A stretch of DNA of 8,183 nucleotides from Planctomycetaceae bacterium (GTDB lineage Bacteria; Planctomycetota; Planctomycetia; Planctomycetales; Planctomycetaceae). The DNA lies in NCBI GenBank assembly GCA_003503535.1, contig DOCI01000041.1:32684-40866 (forward strand), written 5' to 3'. The notes below the pieces were generated by a model. It saw only the letters and a program-made list of their open reading frames with translations, made no database searches and was not told the DNA's origin. A program made the translations under genes and the position numbers. Below are positions 1-6,941 of this stretch, one piece after another (the first letter of the stretch is position 1; the number at the start of each line of letters is the position of its first letter).

Positions 1-325
1 AAGAGTTGCTTTGAGTGGCAATTATGATTTCCCTACCGCTGGAGAATCACCATGCTCTTTTTCAGTATCGATCAACATGCACGACTGCAACGGTTGGAAA
101 CCAATCGAGTTCTGAGTTTCCAGAGGCCCAGTATCGCCATCGAGAGTGAAAAGTCGAACTTGAATGAAACTACAGATTTCGAAAGAGCAGGGGACTGAAA
201 ATCGGGACCGATTCACTGAAGACTGCAGACGATTGAGTGACCAGTCACGACTCAAATGTTAAACTTTAAGCGTGTGGGGAACTTGGACAGAAAATATCAG
301 AATAATGTCAAAAACAGCAACGCTG
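1..325. repeat. Intergenic repeat copy R1 (continues off the window's left edge)
   Basis: This non-coding stretch is a diverged direct copy of 6583-6938. Positions 181-325 align without gaps to 6794-6938; I count about 29 mismatches in 145 (about 80% identity). Shared blocks include GACCGATTC, ACTGCAGACGATTGA, CCAGTCACG, GCGTGT and CAGAAAATA. Positions 1-180 match more loosely and with gaps, for example AAGAGTT(A/G)CTTTGA at the left edge, GAATCAC and ATGCACGAC. Because similarity is already present at base 1, the repeat probably extends leftwards out of view. Its right end lies about 42 bp from the stop of the GH42-like gene. The reading frames of the two copies do not correspond, so I see no coding function. 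It could be a decayed mobile element, a duplicated intergenic region or a multi-copy regulatory element. Confidence 0.85.
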
Positions 326-363
326 AATTTCTCAACCAATCGCTGCCAATCACAGCAATTGGC
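310..363 (-). terminator. Tandem-hairpin terminator after the GH42-like gene
   Basis: Reading the minus strand, four bases after the stop codon comes GCCAAT-7 nt-ATTGGC (363-345), a perfect 6-bp stem. A second small stem CAGC-GTT-GCTG (325-315) follows and runs directly into TTTTT (314-310). The second stem plus T tract looks like a minimal intrinsic terminator, although 4 bp is short. The CAGC/GCTG arms are conserved in the other copy of the repeat while the loop differs. Confidence 0.5.
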
Positions 364-367
364 CAGG

Positions 368-2554
368 TTATTCGCTGTCAAAACTGATCATCACCGCTTC
401 GGCGGAATTGAGCTGGACGGAAAAGGACTTGCCATTGCCAAGTTTTTCATCCGTTCGTTCATTGATTGCGTTTCGTACCGGTTCTGTGAATTCAATATTC
501 AACGTGGTTATTTCCTTTTTAAGCCCCTGAGCACCTCCGCCCCCCAAACTGTCACCACCAACCGATACGTTCTGAATCACAAACAGTAACGTTCGACCAT
601 TTTTGTTCCAGTAGGTCAACTCCAGATTTGCCGGTCGTTTTCGGTTTTCATCAAGTACTGTGACCCACAGTTCAACACCAGCACCCGAGACATACTGAAG
701 AAACGGCATGCGAGTAGCGTCGGTCGCGGTCTCCTCTTCCCTGTCTTGTAGATAACGTTGCGGCGACAGATTGACGTAGACAGCTTTGCCTTGTCCGACA
801 GTTCGCACCGTATGGGTCGGCAATTTCCGCTCCGCTTTGGCATAGCCATCCTCTATTGGCGATTTGATCGTCCCAAAAAACTCACGGTACGTTTTATAAC
901 TGAAGCCGGCATCCTGATCGGTTTCCACCCAGAGCCGATCACCGAAAAAATCCGCAGCCCGTTCGGTGCCATCATGTTTCACGCCGAACAGTTCATCAAG
1001 CACACCACTGCTGCGACCATTGCCGTGCTGGTCGAACAGTCCGCAGGCAAAATCGGCAATCACAGTACCGCCCCGCACAGCAAACTCAGAGATTCGCTGT
1101 GCTTCAATATCCGACAGTGCATAACAGGCTGGCAGAATCAAGACCTTGTATTCGTCAGGCACACCCTCGGTAATGACTTCCTCATAGGACACAAAATTGT
1201 ACTGCAGACCAGAATCCGTGAGCAGATTCTCCCACGCTTTCCGTACATTGTGTGATGTACCGAGACGATGGTCGCTGCCACGATTGACCCACGTTTTACG
1301 ATGTGCCTCAGCGTCCAATAACCATGAAACCTGAATCGACGGGTGCGAGTAATAAATTGCTACACCATCGTGAATCCATTTCGCACCGACAACCTTCTTG
1401 CCCTGGATTGTTGTCAACTCGTTGAACGTCGGTTTAACATCGTCGAGCCAGGACTTGGGTGTTTCGCCGTCAAACCAGCCATCGACCCAGCCAATCATGC
1501 CACGGTTGCCATGCGCCAGATAATACCACGCCTGCCAGATGTCATTGGCCGAAGTCAGCTCCGGCTTGTGAAAATGCGTCGTCACCACTGGAATCATGTT
1601 GTCAGGATTGAACGACCGAATGATTTCCGTTGACGACCCCAGATTGTACGATTCAATGAACTGCACTTTCTTCATGAGCTTGGCGTAATCATATCCGCCC
1701 CAAATGTTCGGAGACTGCCCGCCGACAAATCCAGCCGGCGTGTCGGGGTCGTATTTATTACAGGTTTTTACGAGATTGCCAATCGAGTTACTCCAGACCG
1801 AATCGTTGTATGTGATTCGATCCAGTAGTGGGGCGAAATTCAGTTCGTTGAGTTGGCCTGAAAGCTGCGGATACGTGAAATCGGGTGTCACAAATTGGGC
1901 TTGAGGTACATTTTCCCCTCCATAGTAAAAAGTCAACCACTGTTGATACGCTTCGTCATCCTCATTGATTCGCCACGCCAGCGGCGTCACAAACGCCCCC
2001 CACGAAATTTCATCATCCAGTGCGTGCGCAACGCACAGTTTGCTATTTTGTTTCACATTTGTAATGTTTCGTCTGATGCGATCTTCCAACTCCCGCTGCC
2101 ATTTGATAGTCAACGGCTGTGGACCATCGGTCCCGGAACGAATTGCCAGCCCGTCGCGCTGAAACTGAGCGAAATTGGATTTGCTGTTCGCTCCCCTCAA
2201 ATACAGCAACCCTTTACCAGCCGCGTGGTCATGGTAAAATTTCAGATCCCACTGATTCAGCCACTCAAAGGGGCCTGATCCGCTGTCTACAAATCCTCCA
2301 TGAATACCATAATCGCGTGAAAACTTACCACCGGCCGCGTTCGTGCCGATTGTCCAGCGATATCGCCATGGCATGTACAGCCACGTATTCCACTGATCGG
2401 TCAGCATCTCCCGCCTTTGCGGGACGGATTTGAATTCGGGTGCTGTCTCGATGTACGTCAAATATGTGTCGTCGGCTCGCACCGGGAGCGACTGCAGTGA
2501 ACAGACTCCCAATGCAATCCATACTCGTAGAAGTTGATTCTGAGCATTCCACAT
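368..2554 (-). CDS. Secreted GH42-like glycoside hydrolase-family protein with beta-galactosidase trimerisation-like domain
   Basis: A 728-residue protein. The N-terminus has a Sec-type signal peptide: basic R10, hydrophobic core at about 11-22, and a likely cut after PVRA (residue 27), so the protein is probably exported. Residues about 40-400 resemble the TIM-barrel part of GH42-like proteins: HALDDEIS (177-184) sits where such families carry the acid/base glutamate (candidate E182), and FIESYNLG (299-306) is a candidate nucleophile region. Residues about 430-600 resemble the GH42 trimerisation (class-I amidotransferase-like) domain, with VLILPACYALSD (471-482) and GGTVIADF (495-502). The C-terminus looks beta-rich and carries a Gly-rich loop (666-675). 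The start ATG is preceded by only a weak GAGA-type ribosome site, but the signal peptide begins right there. Substrate unknown; calling it beta-galactosidase would overreach. G+C is about 50% in sampled lines, higher than the neighbouring cupin. It appears to be its own transcription unit, 268 bp after the cupin stop. Confidence 0.8.
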   Translation of the reverse strand: MWNAQNQLLRVWIALGVCSLQSLPVRADDTYLTYIETAPEFKSVPQRREMLTDQWNTWLYMPWRYRWTIGTNAAGGKFSRDYGIHGGFVDSGSGPFEWLNQWDLKFYHDHAAGKGLLYLRGANSKSNFAQFQRDGLAIRSGTDGPQPLTIKWQRELEDRIRRNITNVKQNSKLCVAHALDDEISWGAFVTPLAWRINEDDEAYQQWLTFYYGGENVPQAQFVTPDFTYPQLSGQLNELNFAPLLDRITYNDSVWSNSIGNLVKTCNKYDPDTPAGFVGGQSPNIWGGYDYAKLMKKVQFIESYNLGSSTEIIRSFNPDNMIPVVTTHFHKPELTSANDIWQAWYYLAHGNRGMIGWVDGWFDGETPKSWLDDVKPTFNELTTIQGKKVVGAKWIHDGVAIYYSHPSIQVSWLLDAEAHRKTWVNRGSDHRLGTSHNVRKAWENLLTDSGLQYNFVSYEEVITEGVPDEYKVLILPACYALSDIEAQRISEFAVRGGTVIADFACGLFDQHGNGRSSGVLDELFGVKHDGTERAADFFGDRLWVETDQDAGFSYKTYREFFGTIKSPIEDGYAKAERKLPTHTVRTVGQGKAVYVNLSPQRYLQDREEETATDATRMPFLQYVSGAGVELWVTVLDENRKRPANLELTYWNKNGRTLLFVIQNVSVGGDSLGGGGAQGLKKEITTLNIEFTEPVRNAINERTDEKLGNGKSFSVQLNSAEAVMISFDSE

Positions 2555-2655
2555 ATTCGATGTTCTCTATTGGTTCAGGTCGTCGGATTTACGATGTTTG
2601 CAGCGGTCCAACTCAGCAGATACATAGTATGGGCCATTCGAGAAATTGGACATCT

Positions 2656-2672
2656 CGATCATCAGCTGATCG
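2656..2672. promoter_or_regulatory. Dyad element upstream of the GH42-like gene
   Basis: The perfect 10-bp palindrome ATCAGCTGAT (2661-2670) lies within CGATC-7 nt-GATCG (2656-2672), and the flanks CATCT and GTACATG partly extend the symmetry. It is about 105-120 bp upstream of the GH42-like start, a reasonable place for an operator. No regulator is recognisable in the window, and I found no convincing promoter near it. Confidence 0.25.
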
Positions 2673-2700
2673 TACATGAACCAGTGCTTGCAAGCCAATA

Positions 2701-2721
2701 GTCCGAATATGCAATTCGGAC
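2701..2721. other. Perfect 8-bp inverted repeat between cupin and GH42-like genes
   Basis: GTCCGAAT-5 nt-ATTCGGAC is a perfect stem with a 5-nt loop. No T tract follows on either strand, so it is not a standard intrinsic terminator. It could be a leader hairpin of the GH42-like transcript or a protein-binding dyad. Confidence 0.4.
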
Positions 2722-2745
2722 GCGAGACGAAAGCTTATCAACGTC

Positions 2746-2813
2746 AAAAATCGGCCCCACCGAACGACCCGACCGAAACCAATCTGCCAAAGGCCAGAAG
2801 GGGCCCATTGGTT
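2746..2813 (-). terminator. Probable terminator after the cupin gene
   Basis: On the minus strand, nine bases past the cupin stop, AACCAAT (2813-2807) pairs with ATTGGTT (2783-2777) around a G+C-rich interior. The next bases, TCGGTC (2776-2771) and GGCCGA (2756-2751), form a 6-bp stem with one G-U pair, followed immediately by TTTTT (2750-2746). Hairpin plus T tract fits intrinsic termination of the cupin message, although the loop of the second stem is long (14 nt). Confidence 0.5.
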
Positions 2814-2822
2814 AAAGCGTAG

Positions 2823-3236
2823 CTACACGTCATGTAAAGATGAATGAAGCACTGTTGCATGGGGACTGGGGCCACCCATTTCTAATCGTTCAACATCATC
2901 ATCACGATGAAAGGTCGAAACTTCGATTATAGTTGAGTACTGATGGTGAGGAGAAATTGCTGTCATTCGATGCCAAAGTCCAACCGGCACGTGAAATCGT
3001 TCACCTTTGGATAAGATCTGAACCTGGTGGTCACTCTTGTCGTCCTTGTATCCAAATTCTATTTGAAAACGTCCTTGAGATATAAAAAACACTTCATCTT
3101 TGATGAAATGTCGATGCATACTGCATCTATGCCCCATTTCAAAGCCTAACTCTTTGCCACAGTAATTTTGAATTTCATCATTTGCAAACCAGATTTCGTA
3201 TCCCCAGATTTTGTCAACCTTGTGTGGAAATTTCAT
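2823..3236 (-). CDS. Single-domain cupin, sugar-isomerase-like
   Basis: A 137-residue soluble protein with both cupin motifs nearly perfect. Motif 1 is G35-X5-H41-X-H43-X4-E48-X6-G55. Motif 2 is G78-X5-P84-X-G86-X2-H89, with A93 where Asn is usual. H41, H43, E48 and H89 should bind a metal ion. The opening KVDKIWGYEIWF and the later EVSTFHRDDDVERLE (105-119) resemble type II mannose-6-phosphate isomerase and lyxose isomerase cupins, so a sugar-phosphate or nucleotide-sugar substrate is likely; the exact reaction cannot be read. The frame stays open upstream to a GTG at 3392 (52 more codons), but I chose the ATG at 3236 because AGGAG sits 9 nt before it and the cupin homology begins right there. 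Sampled lines are about 39% G+C, against about 47-52% in the neighbouring genes. It starts 230 bp after the glycosyltransferase gene ends, and ends with TAG. Confidence 0.85.
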   Translation of the reverse strand: MKFPHKVDKIWGYEIWFANDEIQNYCGKELGFEMGHRCSMHRHFIKDEVFFISQGRFQIEFGYKDDKSDHQVQILSKGERFHVPVGLWHRMTAISPHHQYSTIIEVSTFHRDDDVERLEMGGPSPHATVLHSSLHDV

Positions 3237-3245
3237 ATCGAATAA

Positions 3246-3250
3246 CTCCT
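3246..3250 (-). promoter_or_regulatory. Ribosome binding site of the cupin gene
   Basis: AGGAG, within ACAGGAG on the minus strand, stands 9 nt before the ATG at 3236. It is the clearest Shine-Dalgarno sequence in the window and decides the start over the upstream GTG at 3392, which directly follows a TGA and has no such site. Confidence 0.75.
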
Positions 3251-3423
3251 GTGAGAATCTGAAATGGTCACCATCATTTTCAATCGCCCAGTAACATCGG
3301 ACAGACCTGATTAATTGCTTCACGTCCCTCGTCAGATTTCTGATGAAGTCTCCAGCGAGGAACTCAGTAAAGTCACAGTTAGACGAGAACACTCAAACTG
3401 AAACGAGTTGAAACGATGGTCAG

Positions 3424-3459
3424 AAAATAAATAAAACTACGAAGGAAGTTACTACCTCC
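3424..3459 (-). terminator. Intrinsic terminator of the glycosyltransferase fusion gene
   Basis: Seven bases past the TGA stop, the minus strand reads GGAGGT-AGTA-ACTTCC (3459-3444), a 6-bp stem with one G-U pair and a 4-nt loop. A T-rich run follows (3437-3424, TTTTATTTATTTTC). The stem is short, but position and T-richness fit termination. Confidence 0.5.
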
Positions 3460-3466
3460 GTTGGTA

Positions 3467-6331
3467 TCACTCGCTCAAACCTAATAGTGAGCTTTTCAAG
3501 GGAATCAAACTGGCATTCTGGGCCAGTTCACCTTGAAAGTGATAAGCTCGAAGAGTGAAAGATTTCTCGTTGTTGTCGAAAAGTGTGATATCCGTGACTG
3601 GCACAAACTGCTTAATTTCGAATTCCAAATGATTCAACAACTGTTGACCGATTGGCAACTCTGGATCAATCAGCACCCAGCGAACCTGATATTTCGATAA
3701 TGTTTCCACTAACGAGTCTTCCGATAATGTCAGAAGGTCATCGCCTCTCAGTAAAGCATGTTCCCGTTTTGTATCTTGCAGTCGGAGAAAGGCGGTAAAT
3801 AAGTGATGATCTTCACCAAAATAGGCCACATTTCCCGTAGCTTGCGATCCCATCACTTCCTGTAGATATTCTTCCATGTTGGCATATCCAACCGGACGAG
3901 AATGCGGTACCGCATTCAAATTTGGAACAACCAATGTCAGACAGGCGATCGCCCCCAGAAAAGAGAGTGCGGGTTTTTGTCTCCACATCCATTGTAAGGC
4001 AACTCCACAGGCCAGGCATAACAGCGGAATCACATAGGCAACGAAACGGACCTGCTTGTTATCGAAATAAGAAAATAGGAGATACCAGGCAACGGCTGAC
4101 CATAACCAGACTCCCTGCTTTTTTCGGAATTCAGGATGGAAGGCAAGTAACGCAAGGCCAACGACAGACAGAACGAGTACGATCCAGGAAAGTTGACCAG
4201 GCAGCAATTTTAAATAATAAGTCCAGGCATCCATGGTCCAGCGGCTTGCTACCTGATGATGCTCCACATAAATATCCCCCTGATTCCCAAACGATTGGGC
4301 GATGTTGACTTTGCCAAATTTCCAGGTGAACAATGCCAAAGGCGAAACTGTTACTCCAGCCGTTCCGACACAAACCCATGTTTTCCAGTGCTTCAATAAA
4401 TGGCGATGATTGATCAAAACATCGAGGAAAAGTCCCAGCAGTACAAATACGGCTGGCTGCTTAGTGTAGGCAATCGCAGCACAAGCCAAGCCTGCCAGAA
4501 TCGCTTCCCCATTATGTTTCCAACCAGCGCGACGAGTGACATTACCGTAAAGCCAAAGGACGAATAGGCAAAAGACTATGGAAGGAATTTCCAGCATGAC
4601 AGAATTCTGCAAAGCCACCATTTCTGGAGCCGTCACCGTTAGCAATACCACCATCAAAGCCAAAGGCACCGATAGTAAAGAACGACCCCCGGCATACAAG
4701 CAGAGACTCAACACGAATGCAAAAGCTGTGACAACTGCATAAACAGTTGAAAGCTGAGGGCCTGTGACCAACATCGCCAATCCGGAAATCGCGTGAAATA
4801 ATGGAGGCCAAAAGATCAAACCTAATGCTGGATATTGCCGTTGGTAGTCATACGTGTATTCAACAGGGTTGTTAACAGGCATGTCACGATAAAGATCGTA
4901 AAAGAATAGACTGGTTGTGACATTGTGAGCCTGGTCAAGCCCGTCAATTGTCTGTTTGGACCAGTTCGGGAAAGTTACCCAGAATGTGATCAATAACGCT
5001 GACAGTAATCCCAGCCAGCCAATCCAATGTGAACCGTTTTTTTGAGGCAGATGATCCGTCGAACAATTTGCTGTTTGCTGGAATTCTTCTGACTGTTCCG
5101 TCACGGTGAACTGTTCGGAATGTGCCTGTGCAGACTCGGCTTGAAGATGACCCGTAATGAGTTTGAATTCAGGTTCCCGCTGAGGAAAGACCAGATAATT
5201 GCTCAACAGGAAATTCATGACCACTCCTCCCAGAATTCCTATTGCTGCAGCAATTTGAGGAGTGTGCAAAACTTCTGAAAACTGAGTCCACATGAAAGTA
5301 GACAGCCCCCAGGAAATAATGGCTCCCAAGGTGCAGGAACCACAAAATTTCAAATACTGGAAACCGAGCGACTCTTGTTTCCGGTCGGAAAAGGTGATAA
5401 ATCGGTTACCCAGAAAATTCCAGGACATCGCACCACAGATCGCGACAGCTCGAGCGACTGGAAAGCTGGCTACCGTTAACAATAGCGTCAACAAAACCAG
5501 ATCGACAATTGCCCCGGAAGCTCCGACCAGTCCAAAAAGCAAAGGGGTAAACCATTGACCCATTTTGAAACGATAAAGTCGTGCCAGATGACGCAAATAA
5601 TTCAACTGCTCTTTCAACGAAAGCTTGCTTTCCCCGTGTAGACGGTCCTTGAAATGAATGGGGACCTCAGCTACTTTCTGGCAGCCGCATTTTACAATCA
5701 GTTCCAGTCCGATTTTGTAACCAATTGGGTTAAGTTCCCTTGCCTGTTCATAGGTATGACGAGTCAGGGCAAAGAAACCGGCCATAGGATCTTTGGCCGT
5801 TGTCAAACCACGGGACATCCAGGTCGCGACCTGTGAATTTAGCCAACGGAAGAAACTCCAGTCGTCATCGGTACTGCCTCCAACGACATAACGACTGCCG
5901 ATAACAAAATCTCCCTGCTGTTCCAACGCAGCAGCAACCAGTTCAGGAACTTTCTGAGGGGGATGAGACAAGTCCGCATCCATCACCAGCAAAACCGAAC
6001 CCTGAGCGTGATTAAGACCATGCAATACCGCACTGGAGAGTCCACGTTCCGTTTTACGTACGAGCAATTGAACCGGATATTTTTCTGCAAGTTCTACACA
6101 AACCTGTGCTGTTTCGTCGGGGCTGTTATCGTCAACAAAAAGAATTTCTGTTGTCATTCCGCATTCATTCAATGCCTCAAAGACTTGAGGAATCAGCACT
6201 GGTAAATTTGCCGCCTCCATAAATGTCGGCACAATGATGGAAACCAGTGGCCGGTTCGAGTTCTGAAGCAGCTCTTCTGAGTTGGGCGTCTCCGAATCGG
6301 TCTCTGACCGAAACTCAACGGGAAATGTCAT
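3467..6331 (-). CDS. Fusion of DPM1-like GT2 synthase, GtrA-like membrane domain and GT39/ArnT-like GT-C glycosyltransferase
   Basis: A 954-residue inner-membrane protein in three parts. Residues about 28-258 are a cytoplasmic GT-A domain of the dolichyl/polyprenyl-phosphate mannose synthase type: SIIVPTFMEAANLP (31-44), VDDNSPDET (66-74), metal-binding DAD (D118, D120), GSRYVVGG (145-152), DPMAGFF (181-187) and RLHGESKL (230-237). Residues about 260-385 form a four-helix GtrA-like domain with WNFLGNRFITF (304-314). A polar Glu/Gln/Ser/Thr-rich linker spans about 386-434. From about 435 to 806 come many hydrophobic helices of GT-C type, with acidic D463 and D466 in the first outer loop, WPPLFH (508-513) and YTKQPA (622-627); a soluble tail spans about 815-954. 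Known families suggest the first part charges a polyprenyl phosphate with sugar, the middle anchors or aids flipping, and the last transfers the sugar outside. The start is supported by AGGGAG 8 nt before the ATG. The reading frame is uninterrupted. Sugar and acceptor are unknown. Confidence 0.9.
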   Translation of the reverse strand: MTFPVEFRSETDSETPNSEELLQNSNRPLVSIIVPTFMEAANLPVLIPQVFEALNECGMTTEILFVDDNSPDETAQVCVELAEKYPVQLLVRKTERGLSSAVLHGLNHAQGSVLLVMDADLSHPPQKVPELVAAALEQQGDFVIGSRYVVGGSTDDDWSFFRWLNSQVATWMSRGLTTAKDPMAGFFALTRHTYEQARELNPIGYKIGLELIVKCGCQKVAEVPIHFKDRLHGESKLSLKEQLNYLRHLARLYRFKMGQWFTPLLFGLVGASGAIVDLVLLTLLLTVASFPVARAVAICGAMSWNFLGNRFITFSDRKQESLGFQYLKFCGSCTLGAIISWGLSTFMWTQFSEVLHTPQIAAAIGILGGVVMNFLLSNYLVFPQREPEFKLITGHLQAESAQAHSEQFTVTEQSEEFQQTANCSTDHLPQKNGSHWIGWLGLLSALLITFWVTFPNWSKQTIDGLDQAHNVTTSLFFYDLYRDMPVNNPVEYTYDYQRQYPALGLIFWPPLFHAISGLAMLVTGPQLSTVYAVVTAFAFVLSLCLYAGGRSLLSVPLALMVVLLTVTAPEMVALQNSVMLEIPSIVFCLFVLWLYGNVTRRAGWKHNGEAILAGLACAAIAYTKQPAVFVLLGLFLDVLINHRHLLKHWKTWVCVGTAGVTVSPLALFTWKFGKVNIAQSFGNQGDIYVEHHQVASRWTMDAWTYYLKLLPGQLSWIVLVLSVVGLALLAFHPEFRKKQGVWLWSAVAWYLLFSYFDNKQVRFVAYVIPLLCLACGVALQWMWRQKPALSFLGAIACLTLVVPNLNAVPHSRPVGYANMEEYLQEVMGSQATGNVAYFGEDHHLFTAFLRLQDTKREHALLRGDDLLTLSEDSLVETLSKYQVRWVLIDPELPIGQQLLNHLEFEIKQFVPVTDITLFDNNEKSFTLRAYHFQGELAQNASLIPLKSSLLGLSE

Positions 6332-6510
6332 GTCTAATGCTCCCTGTGTCTTTAAACATCAAGCTCGAAACGAGTTGTATTTTTAGACTGAATGGAGGGA
6401 ACAGGCAGGGGCCACGATAATTTGACAAGAATCAGTCAGATTCCTCTGATGGCAAGCGGTTATAGTGGATGTACGAATTAGTACGATCGTCAACAGATTG
6501 GCATTATTGC

Positions 6511-6550
6511 GTATTCTTTAGTCATCTTTCATAGTTGGACCAAAGAATAC
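6511..6550 (-). other. Strong 13-bp hairpin upstream of the glycosyltransferase fusion gene
   Basis: GTATTCTTT (6511-6519) and AAAGAATAC (6542-6550) are perfect 9-bp inverted arms. As minus-strand RNA the stem extends through one G-U pair and three more Watson-Crick pairs to 13 bp with a 14-nt loop. On the plus-strand RNA the wobble position becomes an A-C mismatch, which favours a minus-strand transcript. No T tract follows. It lies about 180 bp upstream of the GT fusion start, in a 608-bp gap, so a leader or 3'-end RNA structure is possible. Confidence 0.55.
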
Positions 6551-6582
6551 TGATTCTGATTGATCACCTTTGATATCGATGA

Positions 6583-6938
6583 AAGAGTTACTTTGAATGA
6601 GAATTGAGATTTTCCGATGACTTGGGAATCACGATCTCTCTTTCTCACAGGGGGGCGCCTTGCTCATTATCGGTATCGAGCAGAATGCACGACAACTGAC
6701 CATTTCGAGCAACGTCTGAAAATAAATCCAGTTATGAATCGCCTGAGGTGCGAGGATCTGACCCTTATTGAGTGTTCTGATTCGAAGTTAAACGAAAGGA
6801 CACGGGATTGAAATTCAAGACCGATTCCCTGAACACTGCAGACGATTGAAAAACCAGTCACGGCCAAAATATTAAACTCTCGGCGTGTCGGGAACTCGGT
6901 CAGAAAATAGCAGAATATCGTGACAAACAGCAGGGCTG
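6583..6938. repeat. Intergenic repeat copy R2
   Basis: This is the second, more complete-looking copy of the repeat at the left end of the window, in the same orientation. Its right 145 bases (6794-6938) match R1 at about 116 positions without gaps. The left part, 6583-6793, is about 31 bases longer than its R1 counterpart and includes extra sequence around 6645-6670. It ends directly at the stop codon of the acetyltransferase gene. Together with the unaligned 6332-6582 it fills the 608-bp gap before the GT fusion gene. No coding region is supported in this gap. Confidence 0.85.
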
Positions 6939-6941
6939 TTT
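6925..6941 (-). terminator. Hairpin abutting the acetyltransferase stop codon
   Basis: AAACAGC-3 nt-GCTGTTT is a perfect 7-bp stem whose first bases, read on the minus strand, fall inside the TAA stop. The T tract after it is poor (the three T's belong to the stem, then GTCAC). It corresponds to the CAGC/GCTG stem of the R1 terminator, so it may be a weak terminator or a 3'-end stabilising hairpin. Confidence 0.4.

Noticed and set aside
22..255. 77-codon minus-strand open frame inside repeat R1 (and a 66-codon one at 6667-6867 inside R2)
   Set aside because: The two peptides do not correspond although the DNA does; the frame open in R2 hits a TGA in R1. The repeat is therefore not behaving as coding sequence.
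758..1255. 165-codon plus-strand open frame opposite the GH42-like gene
   Set aside because: It lies wholly antisense to a well-supported gene, shows no recognisable domain, and looks like a shadow of that gene's codon pattern.
3264..3274. ATGGTCACCAT dyad just upstream of the cupin start
   Set aside because: Arms of only 5 bp around one base are expected by chance in a window of this size, and nothing nearby supports an operator.
6471..6490. Overlapping GTAC and ACGATCGT palindromes in the gap before the GT fusion gene
   Set aside because: Short overlapping palindromes with no repeated partner and no promoter near them; too weak to call an operator.
6459..6493. TTGACG and TATAAC boxes as a promoter for the GT fusion gene
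   Set aside because: The spacing is 23 bp, too long for a standard sigma-70-type promoter.
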